Shown here: one piece after another, positions 1 to 6,916 of the stretch
Layout of the letters: each line of letters begins with the position of its first letter
Numbering within the stretch: the first letter of the stretch is position 1
Assembly: GCA_019752015.1 (NCBI GenBank)
Contig: JAIEMQ010000073.1
Span: forward strand, 1 to 33,119
DNA: 33,119 nt
Reading direction: 5' to 3'
DNA from: Cyanobacteriota bacterium
Lineage (GTDB): Bacteria; Acidobacteriota; Vicinamibacteria; Vicinamibacterales; UBA2999
The notes under the pieces: generated by a model
What the model saw: the letters and a program-made list of their open reading frames with translations, nothing else
Told to the model about the DNA's origin: nothing
Databases searched by the model: none
Position numbers and translations under genes: made by a program

Positions 1-678
1 CGGGGCCGGTTCGGCCGTGCGCTCCGGCATCGGCGCCGGTTCCGCGGGCGGCGTCGCGAGGGCGCCCACCTGCTCGCGCTGCGGCGCCGTCTGCGGCTGC
101 TCGGTCTGCACCTGCGCCGTCTGCGTTTCGGTCGTCGTCGCGGTCCGCGCCGAGGCGTCCGTGCTCACCGCGGCTTCAACGCCTGTAGAGTCAACGCGCG
201 TCAGATCCGACGACTCCTCTTCGGTCTTGGTCGTCAGGACCGGCTGGCCGGTGGCCTTCGCCAGCTGCGTGGCCTTGTCGCGCGGCCAGATGAATTCGTG
301 GCCGACGGTGTTGCCCGGGTAGAACCAGATCTTGATCGCGTTCGAAGCGGCCACGCCGTTGGCGGCGGGCGTCTCGAGGAAGCGGACCTGCGGATCGTCC
401 GACGGGCGATCGTTCGAGTAGTACGGAATCGCCATCAGCGTCGCGAGCAGCTGCTTGCGATCCTGGCTCATGACCTTGACGATGTGACGGTTGCTGTCGC
501 TGTCCATCAACTGGAAGAAATACGTGCCCGCGGGCAGCGTCGTCTTCGGCAACTCAACCGCCTGGCTGAACGTGAAGAACGTGTCCTGGTTGCGGGGGCC
601 CTGCGCGCCCGCGTTGACTGCCATGGTCATCATCGCTGCCGTCATGCATGCGAGGGCGACCTTACGAATCGAATTCAT
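1..678 (-). CDS. Secreted protein of unknown function, partial (C-terminus beyond left edge)
   Basis: The reading frame stays open from the ATG at 678 to base 1 with no stop, so at least 226 residues are encoded and the C-terminus is missing. The start is well supported: a GGAGGAGG Shine-Dalgarno lies just upstream of ATG. Residues 1-26 look like a Sec signal peptide ending NAGAQ. A small beta-rich domain follows (about 27-125, with FSQAVELPKTTLPAGTYFF and later IKIWFYPGN), then a low-complexity tail rich in T, Q, E, P and A after about residue 145. I recognise the layout as common in Acidobacteriota exported proteins, but I cannot assign a function. The Pro/Gln-rich end suggests a linker to a further domain or a disordered tail. 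The next gene on this strand lies upstream, 234 bp away. Confidence 0.75.
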   Translation of the reverse strand, partial: MNSIRKVALACMTAAMMTMAVNAGAQGPRNQDTFFTFSQAVELPKTTLPAGTYFFQLMDSDSNRHIVKVMSQDRKQLLATLMAIPYYSNDRPSDDPQVRFLETPAANGVAASNAIKIWFYPGNTVGHEFIWPRDKATQLAKATGQPVLTTKTEEESSDLTRVDSTGVEAAVSTDASARTATTTETQTAQVQTEQPQTAPQREQVGALATPPAEPAPMPERTAEPAP

Positions 679-860
679 TTATCCTCCTCCTCGGCGCACG
701 CATGTGCTGCGCATTAAAGAGCCGAGTGCTTTCGCGAATCGATAGAGCAACAACGCGGCCAACGCGCGTGCGCCGGCGCGAGAGGAGAAAACGGCAGGAA
801 TGAGGATGATCTGATGCAGGCGCGAGGCCAGAATGAGTAGGCCGCGCGCAACTGGACAGT

Positions 861-894
861 ACACGCGCGGCACGATGCTGACGGCCGCGCGTGT
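861..894 (-). terminator. Stem-loop downstream of the 913-1368 gene
   Basis: An 11-bp perfect inverted repeat (861-871 paired with 884-894, arm ACACGCGCGGC) with a 12-nt loop lies 19 bp past the stop of the minus-strand gene ending at 913. No U-tract follows on that strand, so it is a weak candidate for an intrinsic terminator or a 3' end-stabilising hairpin. The rest of 679-912 holds only a possible -10 (TTTAAT on the minus strand, 718-713) for the left-edge gene. Confidence 0.35.
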
Positions 895-912
895 TAACGA
901 CGAGTTATTTTT

Positions 913-1368
913 TCACGGCATGCGCTGCGTATCGTCGAAGTTCAATACAGTCGCGGTCTTCGCGCCGGGCGTCACCGGGCTGGGCGCGCCATCTTTGCCC
1001 ATCAGGATGGCGATCGGCGATCCGGCCGGCGGCGGCGCGTCGCCCATCATCGAACCCGATTCGTCGAACGCCACGGCGATGTAGACCTTGTCGCCGGCGA
1101 CGTTCTCGAACACCGCGTCCGCGCCGTTCTTGTCGAGCGACAGTTGATCGATCGGCATCGCCCCCGGCCCGATGTTCGGCGTGTCGAACAACCACACCCA
1201 CAGCTTGTGCGACGAGTCGACTGTGCCCTTGCCCTTGTAAGTCACGGTCACCTTCACGGCGCCGGCGGTCACGTGAGTGGCGATCGGCGCGGCGTTCAGG
1301 CGTCCGCCTGGCTGCGCGAATACGGCGGTCAGCAGGACTGCCAACGCAACGGTCAGAGCGTTCTTCAT
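913..1368 (-). CDS. Small secreted protein of unknown function
   Basis: It encodes 151 residues. The open frame extends further upstream, but ATG at 1368 is preferred because AAAGGAGA sits directly upstream and a clear signal peptide starts there (MKNALTVALAVLLTAVFA, cleavage near GRLNAA). The mature part is a single beta-sandwich-like domain containing VKVTVTYKGKGTVDSSHKLWVWLFDTP and KVYIAVAFDESG. This resembles secreted domains that describe small carbohydrate-like or transthyretin-like folds, but I do not recognise a named family and assign no function. It sits between the HAD gene and the left-edge secreted gene, all on the minus strand, separated from each by hairpin-containing gaps, so it is probably its own transcription unit. 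Confidence 0.7.
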   Translation of the reverse strand: MKNALTVALAVLLTAVFAQPGGRLNAAPIATHVTAGAVKVTVTYKGKGTVDSSHKLWVWLFDTPNIGPGAMPIDQLSLDKNGADAVFENVAGDKVYIAVAFDESGSMMGDAPPPAGSPIAILMGKDGAPSPVTPGAKTATVLNFDDTQRMP

Positions 1369-1421
1369 TGGGTCTCCTTTATGGCGCGAACTGTCTGGGT
1401 GAGACGAAAACTCGACCGAAA

Positions 1422-1446
1422 CCGTTCGCGGCGAAACAGCGAACGG
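1422..1446 (-). terminator. Probable intrinsic terminator of the HAD gene
   Basis: An 8-bp perfect inverted repeat (CCGTTCGC at 1422-1429, GCGAACGG at 1439-1446) with a 9-nt loop lies 44 bp beyond the HAD stop on the minus strand. It is followed on that strand by TTTCGG and then a TTTTC run. The stem is strong but the T-tract is interrupted. Confidence 0.45.
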
Positions 1447-1489
1447 CACGCTTGGCGGCCCGAGCGGCAGGATCGGCGGACCCGCCGGA

Positions 1490-2143
1490 TTACTGGAGAT
1501 ATTCCTCGAAATCGCAGCAGACGTAGGTGGGCGGGGGCTGCAACTGCTCGAAATGCGAGGCCTGAAAGCTGGTGGTCAACGCGACGACGCGCATGCCGGC
1601 GGCGTGAGCCGCTTCAATGCCCACCGGCGCATCCTCGAAGACCAGACAATCCGCCGGCTCCACGCCGAGCCGGCGCGCGGCTTCGATAAAGACGTCCGGC
1701 GCCGGTTTGCCACGGGCCACCTCGTCGCCGCGCACGATGATTGGAAACGCGCCGGCGAGCCCGAGCTCCGCCAGCGTGTGCGCGACATTCAACTGCGGCG
1801 CCGATGTGGCGAGCGCGGTCGGGATCTGATCGTGTGTGAGCTGATTGATCAGGCGATGCAGCCCGTTCATCGGCGCGAGACGGCCCCGGGACAACTCCCG
1901 ATACAGCCCTTCCTTCTCGCGCTCGTAGGCGAGCCATTCATCGCGCGGCACGTCGCGCTTGAAGAGGATTGGAAAGATCTCGCTGTTGCGGCGGCCGTCG
2001 AGCCGCGCCCGATCGTCCTGCGTCAGCGCCGGCAGCCCGTGGCGCTCGGCGAACACCGCGAACGCCTCGGCGTGCAGGTGCATGTTGTCGACGATGGTGC
2101 CGTCGATGTCGAAGATCACGGCCTTCGGCTGCAGCGATGACAT
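1490..2143 (-). CDS. HAD-superfamily phosphatase / phosphatase-mutase, beta-phosphoglucomutase-like
   Basis: This 217-residue protein has all four HAD motifs: I FDIDGT with nucleophile D12 and acid/base D14; II LATSAP (T113/S114); III K146 in GKPAPD; IV VFEDAPVG with E170/D171 for Mg2+. A helical cap lies between motifs I and II (about 20-95), typical of subfamily IA sugar-phosphate phosphatases and beta-phosphoglucomutases. Cytoplasmic. The frame is open upstream, but the ATG at 2143 begins just before motif I, as expected for the family, and GAGAGA precedes it. It is divergent from the amidinotransferase with 37 bp between starts, so shared regulation is likely. Substrate cannot be read from sequence; a sugar or cyclitol phosphate would fit the neighbouring island (inference). 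Confidence 0.85.
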   Translation of the reverse strand: MSSLQPKAVIFDIDGTIVDNMHLHAEAFAVFAERHGLPALTQDDRARLDGRRNSEIFPILFKRDVPRDEWLAYEREKEGLYRELSRGRLAPMNGLHRLINQLTHDQIPTALATSAPQLNVAHTLAELGLAGAFPIIVRGDEVARGKPAPDVFIEAARRLGVEPADCLVFEDAPVGIEAAHAAGMRVVALTTSFQASHFEQLQPPPTYVCCDFEEYLQ

Positions 2144-2155
2144 CTCTCTCAATAC

Positions 2156-2161
2156 TATAAT
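2156..2161 (+). promoter_or_regulatory. TATAAT -10-like element in the HAD/amidinotransferase divergent gap
   Basis: A perfect TATAAT lies in the 37-bp gap between the divergent starts, 19 bp before the proposed GTG of the amidinotransferase. This would give a very short or nearly absent 5' leader. No convincing -35 is seen because that stretch is inside the HAD coding region. Confidence 0.35.
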
Positions 2162-2180
2162 CAGCGGGGCCCGTGTCCAG

Positions 2181-3197
2181 GTGATCATTCGCAGCCACAA
2201 TGAATGGGGGCGATTGCGCTCCGTGATCGTCGGGCGCGCCGACCACGCGCGCGTGCCCGGCGACGACCTCAGCCTGCGCGCCATCAACTTCGCCGGCGCG
2301 TCGCCACCGCCGATCGCCGCCGGGCCGTACCCCGCCCGCGTCATTGTCGAAGCCAACGAGGATTTGGAAACGCTCTGTGCCGTGCTGCGCGACGCTGGCG
2401 TGACGGTATACCGCCCCGAGCCGCCCCGCACCGAGCTCGTCCACGGCAACGGCCACTGGGTGAGCGACGGCTATTACGCCTACTGCCCGCGCGACGGCCT
2501 GCTGGTGGTCGGCGGCACGATCATCGAAGCCCCGATGGTCTTGCGCGCGCGCTACACGGATGCGTTTCCATACCGCGGCCTGCTGCAGGCGGCCATGCTC
2601 GACGGTGCGCGGTGGATCGCGGCACCAAAGCCGCAGCTGCTCGACGACGGCTACGACCAGCACGCCGGCCGCGACCACAAGAGCCTGAGAGACCTCGAGC
2701 CGGTCTTCGACGCCGCCAACGTGCTCCGCGCCGATCGCGATCTGCTCTATCTCGAGAGCAACAGCGGCAACGCGCTCGGGGCGCGCTGGCTGCAGACCAC
2801 GCTTGGCTACGAGTATCGCGTGCACGTGCTGCGCGGCCTCTACAGCTACATGCATCTCGACAGCACGATCAGCCTGCTGCGTCCCGGCGTCGCGTTGCTC
2901 AATCCAAGCCGCGTCACCGAGCGCAATTTGCCGGCCTTCTTCAGCGGATGGCGCCTGCTCTGGTGTCCGGAGCCGGTCGATATCGGGTTTCACGGACCCT
3001 ATCAGCACGCCAGCCCGTGGGTGGGCATGAACCTGCTGATGCTCGACGAGTCCACGGCGTTCGTCGAGCGCACGCAGGCGCCGCTGATTCGCCTGCTCGA
3101 AGCCGAGGGCTTCGAGGTGATACCGGTACCTGTGCGGCACGCGCGCACGCTCGCCGGCGCCGTTCACTGCGTTACGCTGGATCTCCACCGGGACTGA
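2181..3197 (+). CDS. Amidinotransferase (AGAT / StrB family)
   Basis: The 338-residue protein belongs to the guanidino-group modifying superfamily: amidinotransferases move the amidino group of L-arginine to an amine via a Cys-amidino intermediate. It matches human glycine amidinotransferase along its length: SHNEWGRLRSVIVGRADHARVP at the N-terminus, EPVFDAANVLR with D177, YMHLDST with H225, SPWVGMNLLMLDE, and AVHCVTLDLHR with catalytic C330. The triad spacing equals that of AGAT and streptomycin StrB. An arginine deiminase is unlikely given this signature. The start chosen is GTG 2181, because homologues begin just before SHNEW and the open frame upstream is the antisense of the HAD gene; no good Shine-Dalgarno is seen. 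The acceptor amine is unknown. A DegT aminotransferase and glycosyltransferases nearby suggest an amino-sugar or amino-cyclitol acceptor (inference). The 3' end overlaps the convergent glycosyltransferase by 26 bp. Confidence 0.88.
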   Translation: MIIRSHNEWGRLRSVIVGRADHARVPGDDLSLRAINFAGASPPPIAAGPYPARVIVEANEDLETLCAVLRDAGVTVYRPEPPRTELVHGNGHWVSDGYYAYCPRDGLLVVGGTIIEAPMVLRARYTDAFPYRGLLQAAMLDGARWIAAPKPQLLDDGYDQHAGRDHKSLRDLEPVFDAANVLRADRDLLYLESNSGNALGARWLQTTLGYEYRVHVLRGLYSYMHLDSTISLLRPGVALLNPSRVTERNLPAFFSGWRLLWCPEPVDIGFHGPYQHASPWVGMNLLMLDESTAFVERTQAPLIRLLEAEGFEVIPVPVRHARTLAGAVHCVTLDLHRD

Positions 3198-4092
3198 GAC
3201 GCTCGAGCGCGACGACCGCCCGCGCGAGCGCCGTGCGCGCGCTGAACCCGGCCTCGCGCCGCACGCGCGCCAGCAGCGTGTCCGGGTGCGCCACGGAGGC
3301 CGGGGCGGCCTCGCCGGGGCCCCAGGCCGGCGTCAGGCGCGACAGATCCAGATTCGGATAGTCGGCCAGGAACGCGCGCTCCCCGCTCTCGGCGTGCTCG
3401 CGCACCAACCGGCTCGTCGCCGACGCCAACCGCGTCCGATACGCGCCATACCACTGGTGCCACGCAATCGGCGTCTCGCCGCCGGTGAGCACGTTGCCGA
3501 GACCATACCGGGGCGCGTGGTACGGGCGCAGGTAATGGTGCCGCGCCAGCCGCTGACCGATGCCGTAGTCGAAATCGAAATGGTATGCGCCACGCGACGG
3601 TCTGCCAAAAATCCCGCGCAGGCCGTGCCGCGCCGCGAACATCTGCCAGTCGAAGATCAGGAAGTTCGACGCCGTGCAGCCGGGCGCATACCGCAGCCAG
3701 CCATTCGCGCCGGGCGCGGCCGCCGCCGCTGCCGCCCGCGGCAGCCGGACCTGCTCCTCGACACCGGCCAGGTCAAAGGCATCGTCAGCCAGGCGCGAGA
3801 TCAGGCCGTCGATCGAGGCCAGCAGCACGACGTCATGATCGGCAATGCAAACGAACCGCGACTCGCACCGCTGCAGCAGTCGCAGGTAGGCATCGGTGTA
3901 GCTGCAATCTTCAACCCATGCGCGCACCGCAAAATCGCGGCGATACCCCGACATCTCACCGGCATCGTGGCCGCGCTTGGACACCAGGATCGGCGCCTGC
4001 GGATGGAAGCGACGGATCGATGCCAGGTGGGCACGCATCATGTCCGCACCAGACCAGTATGGCGTCAGGAAAGAGATCGCCGCCGTGTCCAT
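3172..4092 (-). CDS. Putative GT-A glycosyltransferase
   Basis: The protein has 306 residues. It opens with a Rossmann-like strand (AAISFLTPYWSGADMMRAHLASIRRFHP) and carries IADHDVVLL at 83-91, where D85-H-D87 fits the DxD metal/nucleotide-sugar motif of GT-A enzymes. No membrane segment. An alanine tract (120-127) looks like a variable loop. The C-terminal 60 residues are Arg/Ala-rich and less conserved in appearance. The start is ATG 4092, overlapping the upstream GT2 gene by 28 bp, which indicates translational coupling; the longer open frame is that gene read in another frame. It resembles GT-A proteins annotated only as hypothetical or GT2-like, so donor and acceptor are unknown. Likely cytoplasmic, acting on the same glycan as its neighbours (inference). 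Confidence 0.65.
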   Translation of the reverse strand: MDTAAISFLTPYWSGADMMRAHLASIRRFHPQAPILVSKRGHDAGEMSGYRRDFAVRAWVEDCSYTDAYLRLLQRCESRFVCIADHDVVLLASIDGLISRLADDAFDLAGVEEQVRLPRAAAAAAAPGANGWLRYAPGCTASNFLIFDWQMFAARHGLRGIFGRPSRGAYHFDFDYGIGQRLARHHYLRPYHAPRYGLGNVLTGGETPIAWHQWYGAYRTRLASATSRLVREHAESGERAFLADYPNLDLSRLTPAWGPGEAAPASVAHPDTLLARVRREAGFSARTALARAVVALERLSPGGDPA

Positions 4093-5057
4093 TTGCGGAT
4101 GAACCACCCCGGAACAAGCCAGTAGAACGCCCACCACGGGTGCATGCGCAGGCCTTCCCAGATGAACCGCCAGGCGTCGCCCTGCGCGAAGATCAGGCGC
4201 CGAACCCCGAACCCGAACAACACTCCGGCGCCTTCGCGGGTGGCGCGCGCGTCGATGTCGGGAAACCGCGCCTGGTAGGGCCGCACAATCCGCACGCACT
4301 CCCACACGAACTCGTCGCCGTTCTTGACCGACTTGCAGGCATCGTGATGTCGAATCACCGCCAGCGGGTGATCCACCGGCACCAGGCGGGTGTGCGCGAG
4401 AAAGCGCAGGGTGTAGTCGTAGTCCATCAGGTAGTGCAGCGTTTCATCCACGGCGCCGACCGCTTCGGCATGAGGCGCCGGAAAGAACATGCCCGGCCCG
4501 CCGTGATGGTAAGTGTTCCACCACTGCGCATACCCGTGCTGATCGTGTGCGACCGGGCGATGGATCTCGTGCCCGGCCCGGCCTTCGACGGTGCGGATGA
4601 CGTCGCCGGCGATGATCGTTCCCGGCGAGCGCAGCGCCGCGCGCGCCACCGCCTCGAGCGCGCCGGGCAGCAGGTAATCATCGGTGTCGACGTGCGCGAA
4701 CAGCGCGCCCGTGACGCGCGCCATGCCCTTGTTCAGCGCGTGGGACTGGCCGCGATCGGGTTCGGAAACGAAGTACGAAAACCACTCGCGGTATCGCGCC
4801 AGCACCCTGTGCGCCGCGGCGTCACTGCCGCCGTCGATGACGATCAACTCCACGTCGGGATAGCCTTGCAGCAACACCGAGCGCAGCATCTGCTCGATGT
4901 AGGCCGGATGGTTCAGCGAGGCGACCACGATGCTGATCCGCGGCCACCCGCGGCCGTCGCCAGCCGCCGCCGGCAGCGGCGGCGTCTCGACCGTCCACGG
5001 CCAGCCGGTCAACGCCTCCGCGGGCGCCGGCAACGCGTTGAGGCGCGGACAACGCAT
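4065..5057 (-). CDS. Glycosyltransferase family 2
   Basis: The 330-residue protein is a canonical GT2 inverting enzyme: ISIVVASLNHPAYIEQMLRSVLLQGYPDVELIVIDGGSDA (about 41-80), SEPDRGQSHALNKGM (98-112), the metal-binding HVDTDDYLLPGAL with D124-T-D126-D127, and a family-typical MDYDYTLRF acceptor-region motif. The last 30 residues are aromatic and basic (PWWAFYWLVPGWFIRKW), suggesting interfacial membrane attachment near a lipid-linked acceptor. ATG at 5057 is preceded by a 33-bp divergent gap to the fucosyltransferase-like gene, containing TATTATA. It is the first gene of a two-gene minus-strand unit with the 3172-4092 glycosyltransferase. The sugar transferred is not predictable. Confidence 0.87.
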   Translation of the reverse strand: MRCPRLNALPAPAEALTGWPWTVETPPLPAAAGDGRGWPRISIVVASLNHPAYIEQMLRSVLLQGYPDVELIVIDGGSDAAAHRVLARYREWFSYFVSEPDRGQSHALNKGMARVTGALFAHVDTDDYLLPGALEAVARAALRSPGTIIAGDVIRTVEGRAGHEIHRPVAHDQHGYAQWWNTYHHGGPGMFFPAPHAEAVGAVDETLHYLMDYDYTLRFLAHTRLVPVDHPLAVIRHHDACKSVKNGDEFVWECVRIVRPYQARFPDIDARATREGAGVLFGFGVRRLIFAQGDAWRFIWEGLRMHPWWAFYWLVPGWFIRKWTRRRSLS

Positions 5058-5090
5058 CCGGTATTATACGGTCCGCCTTCGAGAGCGATC

Positions 5091-6017
5091 GTGAAGCACA
5101 TTTTGTCCGGCGTGATGCGGCGCGCGGGCCGCCGCGCACGCGGGACATGGCGTGATGGCCGGGCCCGCACACTGATCGCTGCTGCCCGACTGACCCGGGC
5201 CACCCGGCTCGCGATGGTCGGCGCCGGTGTCGCGGCTCCCGAAATCATGATCGTCGAATGCCGAAAGGGCCCTGACGTCTCCGGGTTGTTCTCCGAAGTT
5301 GCCGCCGTGATCGGCGCGCTCGATCATTTCGACCGCTGGCGCGGACGCTACGCCGGGATCCGCGTCAATTTCGATGATGGGCTGTACTACGATGGCTCGG
5401 TGGGCCCGAACTGGTGGACTTACTATTTCGAGCCGATCGACGTCGGCGAGGCGGCGGCGCCGGCCCGCGTCGTCGATCCGCACTATCACGACCTGTGCGC
5501 CTATCGCGTCGAGCGCTCGATGCCGCGGCCGCGGGCCGCGGCACTGGTGCAGCGCTTCGTGCGGCCCGCTCCCCACGTGCTCCACATCGCCGCGGCCGTG
5601 ATGCAGGCAGAATGGGCGGGCCGGCATGTCGTGGGCGTGCACTATCGCGGCACCGACAAGTGGGAGGACGCGCCCCGGGTGCCGTACGCCGCCGCCGCCA
5701 GCGCGATTGACGAAGCCGCCGGCAGCGCTCGCGATTGGCTGGTCTTCGTCGCCACCGACGAACAGCCCTTCCTCGAATACATCAGGGCGCGGTTCCCCGG
5801 CCGTGTCTGCGCGCGGCCGATGTTCCGTGCCACCGATGGCCGCCCGATCGACGTGACGAATGACGACGGCAACTATCAAAAAGGGCTCGACGCCGTCGTC
5901 GACTGCGTGCTGCTGTCCCGAACCAATGCGCTGGTGCGAACCGCATCGAACCTGAGCCTGTGCGCATCGTTCTTCAACCCCATGCTGCCGCAGCGCCTGT
6001 TGAACCGCGAACGATGA
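5091..6017 (+). CDS. Fucosyltransferase-like GT-B protein (HYRGTDK motif), copy A
   Basis: The 308-residue protein carries VGVHYRGTDKW (H184-K190), which matches the motif I region (HxRxTDK) of GT23/O-fucosyltransferase-type GT-B enzymes that bind GDP-fucose. VFVATDEQPFLEYIRARF and DCVLLSRTNALVRTASNLSLCASFFNP in the C-terminal half fit the remaining nucleotide-sugar site. N-terminal landmarks SGLFSEVAAVIGALDHF and GPNWWTYYFEPI are shared with the next gene. The start is taken as GTG 5091 (GAGAG upstream); ATG 5115 is an alternative. The open frame runs far upstream only as antisense of other genes. It is the first gene of a three-gene plus-strand unit coupled by ATGA overlaps. Donor specificity is inferred from the motif and from the Fcl-like gene at 9075-10031. 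Confidence 0.7.
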   Translation: MKHILSGVMRRAGRRARGTWRDGRARTLIAAARLTRATRLAMVGAGVAAPEIMIVECRKGPDVSGLFSEVAAVIGALDHFDRWRGRYAGIRVNFDDGLYYDGSVGPNWWTYYFEPIDVGEAAAPARVVDPHYHDLCAYRVERSMPRPRAAALVQRFVRPAPHVLHIAAAVMQAEWAGRHVVGVHYRGTDKWEDAPRVPYAAAASAIDEAAGSARDWLVFVATDEQPFLEYIRARFPGRVCARPMFRATDGRPIDVTNDDGNYQKGLDAVVDCVLLSRTNALVRTASNLSLCASFFNPMLPQRLLNRER

Positions 6018-6916
6018 CGGCACCCGCCTTGCTGGAGATGGCGGCCCGTCGCGCGGCCTGGTATTCACGCATCGCGCTGGGCGAAGCGCACATCCAGCTC
6101 AAGCGCGCGTGGGCCGCGGGCGGCGCGCCGCTGCCTGCCAGGACGCTGACGCTCGATTGCGCCGGCGGCAATGACGCCTCCGGCCTGTTTTCCGAGGCGG
6201 CAGCGGTCATCGGGTGCCTGGAGCACTACCTTCGCCACCCGTCGCTGTACGCGGGGATGCGAGTGGATTTTCACACCCACGGCCTGTATTACGACTGCGC
6301 GAGAGGGCCGAACTGGTGGGAGTATTATTTCGAGCCGATCGCGCTCGGCGAATGCCGCGCGGCGGCATTGGCCGTGCCCGACTGGCAACACGATGCGTTT
6401 GCCGAACGCGTCGAGCTGGCGATGCCGCGGCGCACCGCGGCCGGCCTCGTTCGCCGCCATATGCGGCCTGCCGCCGTAATCCGCCAACGGGTTGATGCCG
6501 TCTGGCGCTCGATCGCCGACGGCACGACAGTGATCGGCGTGCATTACCGCGGCACCGACAAGTGGGAAGGCGCGCGGCCGGTGCCCTACGACACGGTGAT
6601 CCGCGAGGTGGAGCGCGTGGCGCAGCAGCTCGGTGACGGGTGGCGCGTGTTTCTCGCCACCGACGAGCAGTCGTGCGTCACCAGGTTCAGCGCCGCGCTC
6701 GAGCGCCGTCTCGTGCGGCTCGAGATCGAACGATCCGGTGACGGCACTCCTTTGCACACGCGCCCGCGCCAGGGTGCACAGCACGGAGAGGACGCGATCA
6801 CCGACTGCCTGCTGCTGACGCGCTGCCACCACCTGGTTCGGACCGACTCCGACCCCGGTCTCTTTGCGACGTTCTTCAATCCGGATCTTCCTGTCACGCT
6901 ACTGTCCACGCCATGA
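6014..6916 (+). CDS. Fucosyltransferase-like GT-B protein, tandem paralogue B
   Basis: The 300-residue protein is clearly paralogous to the preceding one: ASGLFSEAAAVIGCLEHY, GPNWWEYYFEPIALGE, VIGVHYRGTDKWEGARPVPYD (H177-K183), VFLATDEQSC and DCLLLTRCHHLVRTDSDPGLFATFFNP. The ATG overlaps the TGA of copy A (ATGA), so translation is coupled; the residues ahead of this ATG in the open frame are antisense-like extension. Divergence is greatest between the ATDEQ motif and the C-terminal motif, where acceptor or donor recognition may differ. Two sequential transfers in the same glycan is the simplest reading (inference). Probably cytoplasmic; no signal peptide or membrane segment. Confidence 0.7.
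   Translation: MTAPALLEMAARRAAWYSRIALGEAHIQLKRAWAAGGAPLPARTLTLDCAGGNDASGLFSEAAAVIGCLEHYLRHPSLYAGMRVDFHTHGLYYDCARGPNWWEYYFEPIALGECRAAALAVPDWQHDAFAERVELAMPRRTAAGLVRRHMRPAAVIRQRVDAVWRSIADGTTVIGVHYRGTDKWEGARPVPYDTVIREVERVAQQLGDGWRVFLATDEQSCVTRFSAALERRLVRLEIERSGDGTPLHTRPRQGAQHGEDAITDCLLLTRCHHLVRTDSDPGLFATFFNPDLPVTLLSTP

Noticed and set aside
679-873. 64-residue minus-strand open frame in the gap between the first two genes
   Set aside because: Covers the promoter and ribosome binding site of the left-edge gene, has no ribosome binding site of its own and no family resemblance.
1938-3188. 416-residue minus-strand open frame opposite the amidinotransferase
   Set aside because: Antisense shadow; the plus strand carries a complete amidinotransferase with catalytic residues.
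3585-5090. N-terminal extension of the fucosyltransferase-like frame on the plus strand
   Set aside because: This part is antisense of two glycosyltransferase genes and has no domain features; homologous sequence starts only after 5091.
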